From assembly GCA_964420395.1 (NCBI GenBank), contig CAYQTJ010000001.1:21872-85871 (forward strand): DNA of 64,000 nucleotides. Reading direction: 5' to 3'. Source of the DNA: CAVSZB01 sp964420395. GTDB lineage: Bacteria; Krumholzibacteriota; Krumholzibacteriia; LZORAL124-64-63. The notes beneath the pieces were generated by a model that ran no database searches, was not told the DNA's origin, and saw nothing but the letters and a program-made list of their open reading frames with translations. The translations under genes were made by a program, and so were the position numbers. Positions 26,365-34,755 of this stretch are shown here, one piece after another (position 1 is the first letter of the stretch; every line of letters starts with the position of its first letter).

Positions 26365-27858
26365 ATGCCCAGCCGTCCGAGTCGGCCCGCCGTCACGCGG
26401 GGGGCGCTCCGCGAAGCTCTCACCTTCGACGACATCCTCCTGCTGCCCGAATACTCCGAGGTACTGCCGCGGGACGTGGACACCTCCACGCGCGTCGCCC
26501 GCGACATCGCCCTGCCGGTGCCGTTCCTCTCCGCCGCTATGGACACCGTCACCGAGACCGACATGGCGATCGCCATGGCGCGCTCCGGCGGGCTGGGCGT
26601 GGTCCACAAGAACATGCCGCCCGCGGACCAGGCCGAGCACGTGGACGCGGTCAAGCGCAGCGAGTCCGGCATGATCACCGAGCCGATCACCCTCGGTCCG
26701 GACAGGCCGATCCACGAGGCCATGGCGATGATGAAGCGCTTCCGCATCTCGGGCGTGCCGATCACGCGGGGCCGCCGGCTGGTGGGCATCCTGACGAACC
26801 GCGACCTCCGTTTCGTCGAGGACACGTCGCGACCGGTGTCGGCGGTCATGACCAGCGAAGGGCTGGTGACGGCCCCCGAGGGGACCACGCTCGAGGAGGC
26901 GGCGCGCATCCTCCACCGCCATCGCATCGAGAAGCTGCCGGTCGTCAACGCGAAGGGCGAACTGCGCGGTCTGATCACGGTGAAGGACATCCAGAAGCGC
27001 ATCGACTACCCGGACGCCTGCAAGGACCGGCTGGGGCGGCTGCGGGTGGCGGCCGCCGTCGGCACCGGGGAGGGGACCGCGGAGCGGATCGGGCTGCTCC
27101 TCGAGGCGGGGGCCGACCTGATCGTGATCGACACGGCGCACGGTCATTCGCGCAACGTGATCGACGTCGTGAAGGCGGCGCGCAGGGCGCACCCGAAGGC
27201 GCGCCTGATGGCGGGCAACATCGGCACCGCGGAGGGGGCCGAGGCGCTGATCGCCGCCGGGGCGAACGCGCTCAAGGTGGGCATCGGTCCCGGCTCGATC
27301 TGCACGACCCGGGTGGTGTCGGGGGTGGGGGTGCCCCAGGTGACGGCCATCATGGACGTCGCGGCGGTGGCGCGCCCGCGCGGCGTGCCGGTGATCGCCG
27401 ACGGCGGCATCAAGTACTCCGGCGACGTGACCAAGGCGCTGGCCGTGGGCGCCGACGCCGTCATGATCGGCTCGCTGTTCGCCGGCACGGAGGAGTCGCC
27501 GGGCGAGAAAGTCCTGTACGAGGGGCGCGTGTTCAAGTCGTACCGCGGCATGGGCTCGATTGCCGCCATGCGGGCCGGCAGCCGCGACCGGTACGGCCAG
27601 GAGGGGATCGACGATCCCGCGAAGCTGGTGCCGGAGGGGATCGAGGGGCAGGTCCCGTACAAGGGACAGGTGCGCGAGGTGCTGTTCCAGCTCGTGGGCG
27701 GGGTCCGCTCCGGCATGGGCTACTGCGGCTGTCGCACCATCGCCGATCTCCAGGCGCGGGCGCGGATCGTGCGCGTCACCGGCGCCGGGCTGCGCGAGAG
27801 CCATCCGCACGACGTGCGCATCACCAAGGAGGCCCCCAACTACGGCAAGGACCGCTGA
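26365..27858 (+). CDS. guaB: IMP dehydrogenase
   Basis: It oxidises IMP to XMP with NAD+, the committed step to GMP. It has 497 aa, full length. The TIM barrel is split by a CBS pair at about residues 100-215 (MITEPITLGPDRPIHEAMAM and VMTSEGLVTAPEGTTLEEAA). The catalytic Cys313 lies in GPGSICTTR, and the mobile flap contains GSRDRYGQ, which replaces the arginine-tyrosine dyad context RY of the family. Cofactor and substrate loops DTAHGHS and IADGGIKYSGD are intact. It is 39 bases after hpt in the same orientation and completes the salvage operon. Confidence 0.96.
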   Translation: MPSRPSRPAVTRGALREALTFDDILLLPEYSEVLPRDVDTSTRVARDIALPVPFLSAAMDTVTETDMAIAMARSGGLGVVHKNMPPADQAEHVDAVKRSESGMITEPITLGPDRPIHEAMAMMKRFRISGVPITRGRRLVGILTNRDLRFVEDTSRPVSAVMTSEGLVTAPEGTTLEEAARILHRHRIEKLPVVNAKGELRGLITVKDIQKRIDYPDACKDRLGRLRVAAAVGTGEGTAERIGLLLEAGADLIVIDTAHGHSRNVIDVVKAARRAHPKARLMAGNIGTAEGAEALIAAGANALKVGIGPGSICTTRVVSGVGVPQVTAIMDVAAVARPRGVPVIADGGIKYSGDVTKALAVGADAVMIGSLFAGTEESPGEKVLYEGRVFKSYRGMGSIAAMRAGSRDRYGQEGIDDPAKLVPEGIEGQVPYKGQVREVLFQLVGGVRSGMGYCGCRTIADLQARARIVRVTGAGLRESHPHDVRITKEAPNYGKDR

Positions 27859-27885
27859 CGCGGGCGCGGCGAAGGAGCAGCACGG

Positions 27886-28620
27886 ATGCCCCGTGTCCCC
27901 GAGAAGAGCGAGGTCACGCTCATCGCCGGCCGTCCCGCGCGCTACCGCGTGCGGCGCAGCGACCGGGCGCGGCGGCTCACCCTCCGGATCACCCACGACG
28001 ACGGGCTGGTGGTGGTGCTGCCGCGCCGGATGGGGCGCTCCGAGGTGGCGCGCGCCCTGAGCGAGCACGAGGCCTGGCTCGACCGGCAGCTCGAGATCTA
28101 CGGCGTGAGGCTGGGGCCGGTGCGGCGCGAGGTGGCCACGGGGCGGGAGATCCCGGTGCTCGGGGAGCCGCGGCGCCTCCTGGTCGCCCCGCTCGCGGAG
28201 GGCCGGGTCCGGACGCGGATCGACCTGCTGGGCGGCACGCTGGAGGCCCGGCTGCCGGCCGCCCGCCTGCTCGATCCCCGGCCCGATCTCGAGCGCTGGC
28301 TGCGCGGCCTCGCCCGCGAGGTGATCACGGGGCGCGTACTGCTGCTCTGGCCGCGCGTCGGCGTGACGCCGCGCCGGATCGTGATCGGCGAGCGCTCCAC
28401 CCGCTGGGGCAGCTGCTCGCACGACGGCACCCTCTCGTTCTGCTACCGCCTCGTGATGGCGCCGGTCGGGGTGATCGACGCCATCGTGCTGCACGAGCTG
28501 TGCCACCTCGTGCACTTCGACCACAGCCGGCGCTTCCACGCCCTGCTGCGCGAGGTCTGCCCCGACTACCCGGAGCAGCGCGCGTGGCTGCGGGCGCACG
28601 CCGGCGAACTCACCCTGTAG
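27886..28620 (+). CDS. YgjP/DUF45-type zinc metallopeptidase
   Basis: A 244-aa SprT-like metalloprotein. The zinc motif HELCHLVHFDHSRRF carries HExxH plus the third ligand His nine residues later, and GERSTRWGSCSHDGTLSF is the conserved block that precedes it in YgjP proteins. The start at 27886 has AAGGAG nine bases upstream. Homologues have been linked to UTP pyrophosphatase activity and to unspecified peptidase roles, so the substrate remains open. It lies 27 bases after guaB, and a nucleotide-related role would fit the operon, but that is inference. Confidence 0.88.
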   Translation: MPRVPEKSEVTLIAGRPARYRVRRSDRARRLTLRITHDDGLVVVLPRRMGRSEVARALSEHEAWLDRQLEIYGVRLGPVRREVATGREIPVLGEPRRLLVAPLAEGRVRTRIDLLGGTLEARLPAARLLDPRPDLERWLRGLAREVITGRVLLLWPRVGVTPRRIVIGERSTRWGSCSHDGTLSFCYRLVMAPVGVIDAIVLHELCHLVHFDHSRRFHALLREVCPDYPEQRAWLRAHAGELTL

Positions 28621-28653
28621 CGGCGCCGCGCGCCGCCGTCCGGAAGGAACCCG

Positions 28654-29217
28654 ATGAGCGGATTGTACGCCCGCGAGAACGCCCTGGCCCTGCTGCACGA
28701 GTTCACGGCCGGCGAGGCGCTCCGCCGCCACGCCTACGCCGTCGAGGCGGCCATGCGCGCCGCCGCCCTGCGCACCGGCAACGATCCCGAATCCTGGGGC
28801 GCCGCCGGCCTCCTGCACGACTTCGACTACGAGCGCTGGCCCGACGTCCCCGACCATGCCAACCAGGGGGCCGTCATCCTGCGGGAACGGGGCTATCCGG
28901 AGGAGTTCGTGCGCACGATCCTCTCGCACGCCTCCTACACCGGCGTGCCGCGCGACACCGACCGCGCCCGCTGGCTGTTCGCCGTCGACGAGCTGTGCGG
29001 CTTCTGCATGGCCTGCGCGATGGTCCAGCCCGACCGCGCGATCGCCGCCGTGAAGGTCGAGTCGGTGAAGAAGAAGCTGAAGAAGAAGGACTTCGCCGCC
29101 AAGGTCAACCGGGCGGAGATCGCCGAGGGCGCCGCCGCGCTCGGCCTGGAGGTGGACGAGGTCATCGCCCACGTGCTCGCGGCGCTGAACGGCATCTCCG
29201 GCGAGCTCGGGCTCTGA
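28654..29217 (+). CDS. HD-domain phosphohydrolase-like protein
   Basis: A 187-aa single-domain HD protein. The motif LLHDFDYERWPD holds the metal-binding His-Asp pair; an upstream His (RRHAYAVEAAM), DHANQGAVIL and LSHASYTGVP supply the other conserved positions of the stand-alone HDIG-like group. A Lys-rich stretch (VKKKLKKKD) lies in the C-terminal half and may bind nucleic acid or phosphate. GGAAGGA precedes ATG 28654. Proteins of this type are often annotated as hydrolases acting on nucleotides, with no proven substrate. It ends the gene run that begins at udk and is convergent with the DUF5916 gene 10 bases away. Confidence 0.85.
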   Translation: MSGLYARENALALLHEFTAGEALRRHAYAVEAAMRAAALRTGNDPESWGAAGLLHDFDYERWPDVPDHANQGAVILRERGYPEEFVRTILSHASYTGVPRDTDRARWLFAVDELCGFCMACAMVQPDRAIAAVKVESVKKKLKKKDFAAKVNRAEIAEGAAALGLEVDEVIAHVLAALNGISGELGL

Positions 29218-29227
29218 TCGGCCGTCG

Positions 29228-31480
29228 CTACGGCCGGAACAGGTACTGCAGCTTGACGAAGTAGCTGCGGTCGGTCAGGTCCCATTGCTCCGGGCCGTCG
29301 GCGGCCACCGCCAGCCGCGCGTAGTCGCGGGTCGAGCCGGCGTAGAAGATGGAGAACGGGCTGATCCGATAGGTGACGAGCGGATCGACCTCCCAGGTCC
29401 GCGAGAAGTCGTTGTACTGCGCCACGAGGCGGGTGGACAGTTCCCGCGTGACCTGCAGGCCGAGCTTGCCGCGGGCGATGTAGCCGTCGAAGAACTCCCC
29501 GCCCGTGGCCGGGTCCTCGCTGCGCGACGACACGTAGCTGAGCCCGGCCGTGAGGCGGGCGATCGGGCGCAGCTCGAGGCTCGCGCTCAGGTCGGTCTGG
29601 TCGCCGAAGCGCAGGTAACGGCGGGCGATCCGGTGGGAGCGCGTCGCCCCGAGGTGGGCGCTCAGGCCGTCCCTGAGCGTGACGTCGAAGCAGCTGTGCA
29701 GCACCCACACCCCGTCGAACTGCCGGCCCTCGAACAGCTCGTTCTCGCGGGTGTACTGCACGTGCCCGTTGAACTGCGCCCACCTCAGCTGCGGCGCCAC
29801 GTCGGCCTGCCAGCCGGCGTTCTTGACGTCGCCGGCGAAGTTCCAGGCGCGATACAGGTAGAGATGGTTGCTGAGCCGCCGCAGCAGGCCGCGGTCGGTG
29901 TGGATGTTGTAGCCGTTGATGACGTAGGCTTCGCGACGGTCGTTCTGCGGTTCGAAGCCGCTGTCCGCCCGGAAGGTCGGGCTCTTCTCCCAGTAGTCGA
30001 GGTTCAGGTTCCAGTGCCGCGCCCGGCGCTGGAAGCTGCCGTAAAGCGCGCGGCCCGTAAAGGTCTCGCCGTCGAAGATGGCGGTGCGCCGGCCGCCGTC
30101 GAAGGTGACCCCCGCGAGTCCGTCCGTGAGCCCGGGGTCGTCGGGCTCGGCGGTGCGGCTCGCCAGCGCCTGCCACGAGAAGCGGTAATTGCGGCCCAGG
30201 CGGACCAGCCCGTCCGCGCCCGCCACGCTGCCCGCGCCGCCGCCCTCGAGACGGCGGTCGGTGACGATGGCCCCGATCTGCGACTCCTGCCCCCAGGCGT
30301 GCTTCAGGCGGAGGATGTTGGAGTAGCTGCGCCCGGCCCCCACCAGGGAGCTGCCGTCCTCGAACGGCAGCAGGATCGGCGTGGTGGCGTCGATCGCGGA
30401 GAGCAGCGCTACCGCGTTGTGGTCGGGCCGCCCCATCAGCTTCACCGCGACGTCGGGATCGTTGATGCTGCGGGTGTAGAGCACCGTGAACGGCGTGACG
30501 AACAGGTCGCTCCCCTCCTGGAAGAAGGGGCGCTTCTCGGGATAGGCGAGGGCGAACGCCGAGTTGACGTCGATCTGGGCCGCGTCCGACTCGACCTGGC
30601 TGAAGTCCGGATTGAGCGTCGCCTCCGCGGTGAGCTGCGAGGAGAGCGCGTACCGGGCGCCCAGCGACGGCTCGCCCAGGAGATCGCCGTCGTCGAACCG
30701 GCCGTCGCCGTCGCGCCGGCCGGTCTGGGTGGCGGTCCAGGCCGGCAGCAGTTCCAGCCCGTTGCCCGGCCTGACGTTGGCGATGCCGGTGAGGGTGCCC
30801 CACTGGCAGGGCCAGCAGGGATTGTCGCGGCTCTGGGCGGCCCAGGCGTACTGGCCCTGCACGGCGCGCGGGTGGTTGCGCCAGAAGTTGATGCGCCAGG
30901 ACTGCTCCGGGCGGTCGGGGAAGCGCAGGCTCGCGAACGGCACCGCCATCTCGACCTCGTAGCCTTCGGCGGTGGCGCGGCCGGCCGAGTGGTAGACCAG
31001 GTCGTAGCCCGAGTCCTCGCCGCCGTTGGCCGAGAACAGCAGATCCCCCTGGATGCCGTAGGGGTTCGCGCAGATCTCGTAGGCCCACTGCTGCGCGCCG
31101 TAGGTGTCGAGCAGCAGGAAGACGCAGTCGTCCGCGAAGATCTGGTCCCGCTCGCAGTACGTGGCGCGCACCTGCGACGGATCGTCGGCGCAGATGAAGG
31201 CCACGTAGAGATTGCGGTCGTCGTAGGTGACGAGGACCTCCGTGTCGACCGGCGGCCGGGCCTGCTCGTTCGGCTCGATCTCGCTGAAGCCGGCCACGCG
31301 AGCGGCGCCGGTCCAGCCGGCGTCGTCGAGGCGGCCGTCGACGGCGATCCTCCCGGCGGCGCGCGTGATCGCGAGCGAGGGGAGGACCTGCGGGACGAAG
31401 CCGTCGGCGGCAAGGCAGGCGGAGGCGGCGCACAGCAGCGCGAGCGGCAGCCAGATGACACGGCGGTTCTGGATGGTCAT
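29228..31480 (-). CDS. DUF5916 outer-membrane protein with N-terminal CBM9-like domain
   Basis: A 750-aa exported protein with a signal peptide (PLALLCAASACLA-ADG). Residues about 35-230 form a CBM9-like beta-sandwich (GRIAVDGRLDDAGWTGAAR, VLVTYDDRNLYVAFICADDP, EMAVPFASLRFP), the usual partner of DUF5916. The remaining 500 residues alternate aromatic and charged residues in strand-length blocks and end in YFVKLQYLFRP, resembling an outer-membrane beta-barrel with a C-terminal aromatic strand. PEKRPFFQEGSDLF is a DUF5916 hallmark. Such proteins occur widely in Bacteroidota and relatives without a settled function; sugar or polymer binding at the cell surface is likely from the CBM9 part. A 1100-residue open frame on the opposite strand is not coding. 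Confidence 0.87.
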   Translation of the reverse strand: MTIQNRRVIWLPLALLCAASACLAADGFVPQVLPSLAITRAAGRIAVDGRLDDAGWTGAARVAGFSEIEPNEQARPPVDTEVLVTYDDRNLYVAFICADDPSQVRATYCERDQIFADDCVFLLLDTYGAQQWAYEICANPYGIQGDLLFSANGGEDSGYDLVYHSAGRATAEGYEVEMAVPFASLRFPDRPEQSWRINFWRNHPRAVQGQYAWAAQSRDNPCWPCQWGTLTGIANVRPGNGLELLPAWTATQTGRRDGDGRFDDGDLLGEPSLGARYALSSQLTAEATLNPDFSQVESDAAQIDVNSAFALAYPEKRPFFQEGSDLFVTPFTVLYTRSINDPDVAVKLMGRPDHNAVALLSAIDATTPILLPFEDGSSLVGAGRSYSNILRLKHAWGQESQIGAIVTDRRLEGGGAGSVAGADGLVRLGRNYRFSWQALASRTAEPDDPGLTDGLAGVTFDGGRRTAIFDGETFTGRALYGSFQRRARHWNLNLDYWEKSPTFRADSGFEPQNDRREAYVINGYNIHTDRGLLRRLSNHLYLYRAWNFAGDVKNAGWQADVAPQLRWAQFNGHVQYTRENELFEGRQFDGVWVLHSCFDVTLRDGLSAHLGATRSHRIARRYLRFGDQTDLSASLELRPIARLTAGLSYVSSRSEDPATGGEFFDGYIARGKLGLQVTRELSTRLVAQYNDFSRTWEVDPLVTYRISPFSIFYAGSTRDYARLAVAADGPEQWDLTDRSYFVKLQYLFRP

Positions 31481-31566
31481 GGCGGTCCTTCTGCTTGGCC
31501 TGGGCGTGGGGCCGGGGGAATTTCGAATCTACGGAATCATCCGCCCCGGGTTGCGCGGCGGAAACG

Positions 31567-31604
31567 GAAGGGCCCGACCCGCGCCAGGCGGGGTCGGGCC
31601 CTTC
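31567..31604. repeat. Perfect 14-bp inverted repeat upstream of the DUF5916 gene
   Basis: GAAGGGCCCGACCC (31567-31580) and its exact complement (31591-31604) flank a 10-base loop. Neither side has a T-run, so it is not a classical terminator. It sits about 90 bases before the DUF5916 start, within the likely leader of that gene, and could be an attenuator or a protein-binding site. Confidence 0.6.
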
Positions 31605-31667
31605 GTTCCGACGGGCGGCGGTCGTGCCCCGCCTCTGTTTCAACAGGATCATCCAGCGCGCATGATG

Positions 31668-31721
31668 AGCACCTCCGGTTCGGCAAACCCCCACGGTGCC
31701 TCCCGCCGAACCGGTGGTGCT
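31668..31721. repeat. 17-bp inverted repeat (one mismatch) in the divergent gap
   Basis: The 17-base arms are 31668-31684 (reading AGCACCTCCGGTTCGGC) and 31705-31721, with 16 of 17 positions pairing and a 20-base loop. The 458-base gap 31481-31938 between the divergent DUF5916 and FHA genes contains this and the 14-bp repeat but no gene. The hairpin could be a small RNA, a REP-like element or a dimeric regulator's site; no similar copy is evident elsewhere in the window. Confidence 0.5.
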
Positions 31722-31938
31722 GAACATGAAGAGCCGGAATCATGGCGGAAATCACACGCCTCCCGCGGCCGGACCGCGATCGCGCGGCGCCGACGACGCG
31801 GGGCTTCGATAATCCACGACCATTCTCGTTGCGGTTTGACGGTCCTGCCGTAGCGTGGTGGGGCTGGCCGGTCGGGGGGGCGCGGCCGGCGCGCTGCCGC
31901 CCCGTGACCTTTCCGCCGCCGGCCGGCCAGGAGGGACC

Positions 31939-33606
31939 TTGCTCGAATTGAGGGGATCGCTCGCGGGCCGGGAGATCCGCGTGCCGCTGCGGCCGGGCCG
32001 GCACCGCCTCGGCCGGGCGCCGCTCAACGACATCGTGCTCGATGACCGTTCGGTCTCGCGGGAGCACGCCGAGATCGCGGTCGGGGAGCACCGCGCGTCG
32101 GTCCACGACCTCGGCAGCAAGAACGGCACCTGGCTGAACGACCTGCCGGTGACCGAGCCGGTGCCGCTCGCCCGCGGCGACCGTCTCAGCCTCGGCTCGG
32201 TCCTGCTGACGGTCGCGTCGGACACCGGCGAAACGACCCTGGGCCGGACCCTCTTCGCCGATTCGCTCGCCGGGCCGATCGGGCCGGGGGCGGAGCTGTC
32301 CGTGGTGGCCGCCTCGCGGGTCAGCCTCGACCAGGTGAGCGTGTCGCCCGCCTCGCTGCCCGAGGGCGATCGCCTGCTGATGAACGCCCTGACGAAGGTC
32401 GGGCAGTTCCTCGTCCTGCCGAGCCCCCTGAACGAGACCTGCGACCGCCTGCTCGGCCTGGTGGAGCAACTGGTGCAGGCGCGGCGGTACCTGCTCCTGC
32501 TCTCGCGGGAGGACGGCAGGGACTTCACGGTCTTCGCGTCCCGCCCGGCGCAGACGTCGCACGCGTCCAACCTCATCCTCAGCCGCACGCTCCTCGACAC
32601 CGTGCTCGAGGGCCGGGAGGCGCTGGTCCTCAACGACGCGCCGTCTGACGCCCGCTTCAGCGCGCACGAGAGCATCGTGGCCTCGCGGCTGCGCTCGGCG
32701 ATGGTCGCGCCGCTGGTCGACAGCGAGCGGGTGATCGGCCTGCTCTACGCCGACAGCGACGATCCCTCGGCGCGCTACGACTCCGAGAAGCTGCGCCTCT
32801 TCTCGTTCCTGGCCAACCTGATCGCGGTGAAGATCGCCAACGCGCGCCTGCTCGAGCTCAAGGCGGAGAAGGACCGCATGGCGCGCGAGGCCGCGGCCGC
32901 GGCGCAGGTCCAGCGCCACCTGCTGCCGACCACGCGGCCCGAGGTGCCCGGCTACGACATCCTGGCCCGTCAGATCCCCTGCTACGAGGTGGGGGGGGAC
33001 CTGCACGACACGGCGGTGCTCGACGACGGGCGGGTGGTGGTGGTCGTGGGGGACGTGACCGGCAAGGGGATGGGGGCGGCGCTGCTGATGTCCAACACGC
33101 TGGCCGCGCTGCGGGTGCTCTACACCGAGCCGGGCGCGCTCGAGACGGTCGTGGAGCGGGTGCACCGCGAGCTGCTGCAGGCGTCGGACGACATGCACTT
33201 CGTGACGCTGTTCATCGGCGTGCTCGATCCGCGGGAGCACCGGCTGACCTACGTCAACGCGGGGCACAATCCGCCGATCCTGCTCGGCGCCGCCGCCGCC
33301 CCCCTCCGGCTCACGCCGACCGGCCTGCCGCTCGGCCTGATCCCCGGGGCGGTCTACCGGAGCGCGGAGGTCGACCTCCCGCCGTCCGCCCTGCTCTGCA
33401 TCCACACCGACGGCATCCCCGAGGCGGCGCTGGGCGAGGAGTTCTACGAGGACGAGCGCCTGATCGCCACGCTGCGCAACGGCCGCGCCGGTCCGATCGA
33501 GACGATCGCCGAGGCGATCGTGGGCGACCTGCGCGCCTTCCTGGGCGAGGCCCCCTTCGACGACGACGTCACCTTCCTGCTCGTGCGGCGCGGCGACGCG
33601 GCCTGA
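31939..33606 (+). CDS. FHA-GAF-PP2C (SpoIIE-type) serine phosphatase
   Basis: A 555-aa cytoplasmic signalling protein. TTG 31939 is chosen because AGGAGG lies five bases upstream and the FHA fold begins at once (LLELRGSLAGREIRVPL). Residues about 10-95 are an FHA domain with the phosphothreonine-binding RSVSREH and GSKNGTWLN. A GAF domain follows (about 140-310), with a short coiled linker (LELKAEKDRMAREAAAAAQVQ). The PP2C/SpoIIE domain (about 330-555) has the metal-binding aspartates in EVGGDLHDT, GDVTGKGMGAAL and FDDDVTFLLVR. It should dephosphorylate Ser/Thr targets, typically STAS-domain antagonists, in response to a phosphoprotein or small ligand. A STAS-containing protein is encoded at 56389, but no linkage is shown. 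Confidence 0.9.
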   Translation: MLELRGSLAGREIRVPLRPGRHRLGRAPLNDIVLDDRSVSREHAEIAVGEHRASVHDLGSKNGTWLNDLPVTEPVPLARGDRLSLGSVLLTVASDTGETTLGRTLFADSLAGPIGPGAELSVVAASRVSLDQVSVSPASLPEGDRLLMNALTKVGQFLVLPSPLNETCDRLLGLVEQLVQARRYLLLLSREDGRDFTVFASRPAQTSHASNLILSRTLLDTVLEGREALVLNDAPSDARFSAHESIVASRLRSAMVAPLVDSERVIGLLYADSDDPSARYDSEKLRLFSFLANLIAVKIANARLLELKAEKDRMAREAAAAAQVQRHLLPTTRPEVPGYDILARQIPCYEVGGDLHDTAVLDDGRVVVVVGDVTGKGMGAALLMSNTLAALRVLYTEPGALETVVERVHRELLQASDDMHFVTLFIGVLDPREHRLTYVNAGHNPPILLGAAAAPLRLTPTGLPLGLIPGAVYRSAEVDLPPSALLCIHTDGIPEAALGEEFYEDERLIATLRNGRAGPIETIAEAIVGDLRAFLGEAPFDDDVTFLLVRRGDAA

Positions 33607-33622
33607 GCGCGGGTCTCGCCGG

Positions 33623-34510
33623 TCAGGGCGGGGAACCGTCCGCCGGGTCGGCCGGCGCGAGGCCGGCGGGCGACGGCAGCTCGCCCAGGCGCGTCACGAC
33701 CCGGGCCTGCGGCAGGGCCGCGGCCACGGTCGGGGGCGCCGCGGCGCGGCCGCCCACGATCAGACGGGCGCCGACCTCCAGCGCCGCCGCGGCCACGGGG
33801 GCGGCGCTGTCCGCCAGGCTCGCGCCGGCCGGCAGCGCGGACACGCTCAGCCAGCAAAGCCGCGGGCGCAGGCGCCGGGCCGCCGCGGCGAGCTGGTCGG
33901 GCGGCAGCCCGCAGCCGCAGTTGATGGTCCGCCATCCCAGCTCGCGCAGCCCCAGTTCGACCATCGCGTTGGGCAGCGTGTACGGGTCGCCCGCGAACGT
34001 GCCGCCCAGCGCCATGGGGGCGTCCCCGGCCGGCGCGGGCAGCACGTGGCGCAGCTCGTGCAGCAGGCCGAGGGCGATCTCGCAGCCGCGCCGCTCCTCG
34101 TACACCTCCAGCGCCCCGTGCTGCCACCGCTCGCCCAGCGCCGCGAACGCCGGCGCGATCGCCTCGTCGCAGAGGTCGCCCAGGGTCAGGCCGCTCAGGT
34201 AGAGGTTGAGGGCCAGGCCGCGGAAGCGCTCCTCCTCGCCGCCGGCCAGGGACTCGATCATCTCCCGGCGCGTCCGCGAAACCACCACCCGCCCCTGCGC
34301 CACGGCCGAGGGCAGGCCGAGCAGCTCGGGGTGGGGCAGCGGGTGGCCGCTCTCGCGCAGGTACTGTACGACGCCGCTGAGGGTCAGCCGCCGGTGCCCT
34401 CCCGGCGTGCGCACCGATGGCAACAATCCCTTGTCGCACCACCGCTTCAACGAGGCCTCGCTGACGCCGATCGCGCGCGCCACCTGCCGCGGGGAGAGCT
34501 GCTCGGTCAT
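33623..34510 (-). CDS. CarH/LitR-like MerR-family regulator with degenerate B12-binding domain
   Basis: A 295-aa repressor-like protein. Residues 1-72 are a MerR HTH (LSPRQVARAIGVSEASLKRW, TPGGHRRLT). A four-helix segment (about 75-155) and a Rossmann-like domain (about 165-285) match the photoreceptor CarH. The adenosylcobalamin ligands are altered: the upper W-H pair reads W129-Q130, the E-H pair reads E139-R140, and the D-x-H-xx-G motif reads D175-P-Y177. So B12 is probably not bound in the usual way. Ligand-free LitR relatives that need a separate light sensor are known in Pseudomonas (PplR type). It is divergent from folE, and four copies of a shared motif lie between them, so it likely regulates itself and folE. 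Confidence 0.85.
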   Translation of the reverse strand: MTEQLSPRQVARAIGVSEASLKRWCDKGLLPSVRTPGGHRRLTLSGVVQYLRESGHPLPHPELLGLPSAVAQGRVVVSRTRREMIESLAGGEEERFRGLALNLYLSGLTLGDLCDEAIAPAFAALGERWQHGALEVYEERRGCEIALGLLHELRHVLPAPAGDAPMALGGTFAGDPYTLPNAMVELGLRELGWRTINCGCGLPPDQLAAAARRLRPRLCWLSVSALPAGASLADSAAPVAAAALEVGARLIVGGRAAAPPTVAAALPQARVVTRLGELPSPAGLAPADPADGSPP

Positions 34511-34536
34511 GTCGCCCTTTCCGTTCCGTTTGGATG

Positions 34537-34550
34537 ATATGAACGAATTT
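34537..34550. promoter_or_regulatory. Operator-like repeat R1 (near the MerR gene start)
   Basis: ATATGAACGAATTT, 27 bases before the regulator's start codon on its promoter side. It shares TGAACGAATTT with R4 and TATGAACGA with R3. An AT-rich island in a GC-rich genome, consistent with autoregulation. Confidence 0.5.
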
Positions 34551-34618
34551 TAATGCAAAAGGGGCAGATCGGCAAGGCGTTTTCGCCACGGCGGGCGCCA
34601 CGGGCACACGCGAAAAGC

Positions 34619-34634
34619 GTACAAATTGTTCATA
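34619..34634 (-). promoter_or_regulatory. Operator-like repeat R2 (inverted)
   Basis: Read on the minus strand it is TATGAACAATTTGTAC, 14 of 16 identical to R3's TATGAACGATTTGCAC. It lies midway between the divergent genes and contains a GTACA element like that reported in CarA/LitR operators. Confidence 0.5.
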
Positions 34635-34662
34635 AAGAACAGCTTACGTCGAAAGGGAAAGG

Positions 34663-34685
34663 ATATGAACGATTTGCACGAATTT
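34663..34685 (+). promoter_or_regulatory. Operator-like repeat R3 (just upstream of the folE -35)
   Basis: ATATGAACGATTTGCAC followed directly by CGAATTT, so it holds one and a half motif copies. It ends five bases before the -35 box of the folE promoter. Its first ATG can be read as a short open frame but no homologue is suggested. Confidence 0.5.
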
Positions 34686-34689
34686 ACAC

Positions 34690-34718
34690 TTGACGGACCG
34701 GAGAGGCTTCGCTATCTT
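34690..34718 (+). promoter_or_regulatory. folE promoter
   Basis: TTGACG (34690-34695), a 17-base spacer and TATCTT (34713-34718). The -10 is the same as in the udk promoter. Operator repeats R3 and R4 flank it on both sides, an arrangement typical of repression by looping or by occlusion. Confidence 0.6.
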
Positions 34719-34730
34719 GGCTGTGGTCGA

Positions 34731-34744
34731 TTTGAACGAATTTG
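34731..34744 (+). promoter_or_regulatory. Operator-like repeat R4 (between folE transcription start and ribosome site)
   Basis: TTTGAACGAATTTG, 11 of the central bases identical to R1. It overlaps the first base of the folE Shine-Dalgarno sequence (GGAGG at 34744-34748), so a bound repressor would block elongation of the transcript. Confidence 0.5.
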
Positions 34745-34755
34745 GAGGTTGGACG

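Noticed and set aside
31520..31545. TTCGAATC, resembling a tRNA T-loop
   Set aside because: No acceptor, D or anticodon stems can be drawn around it.
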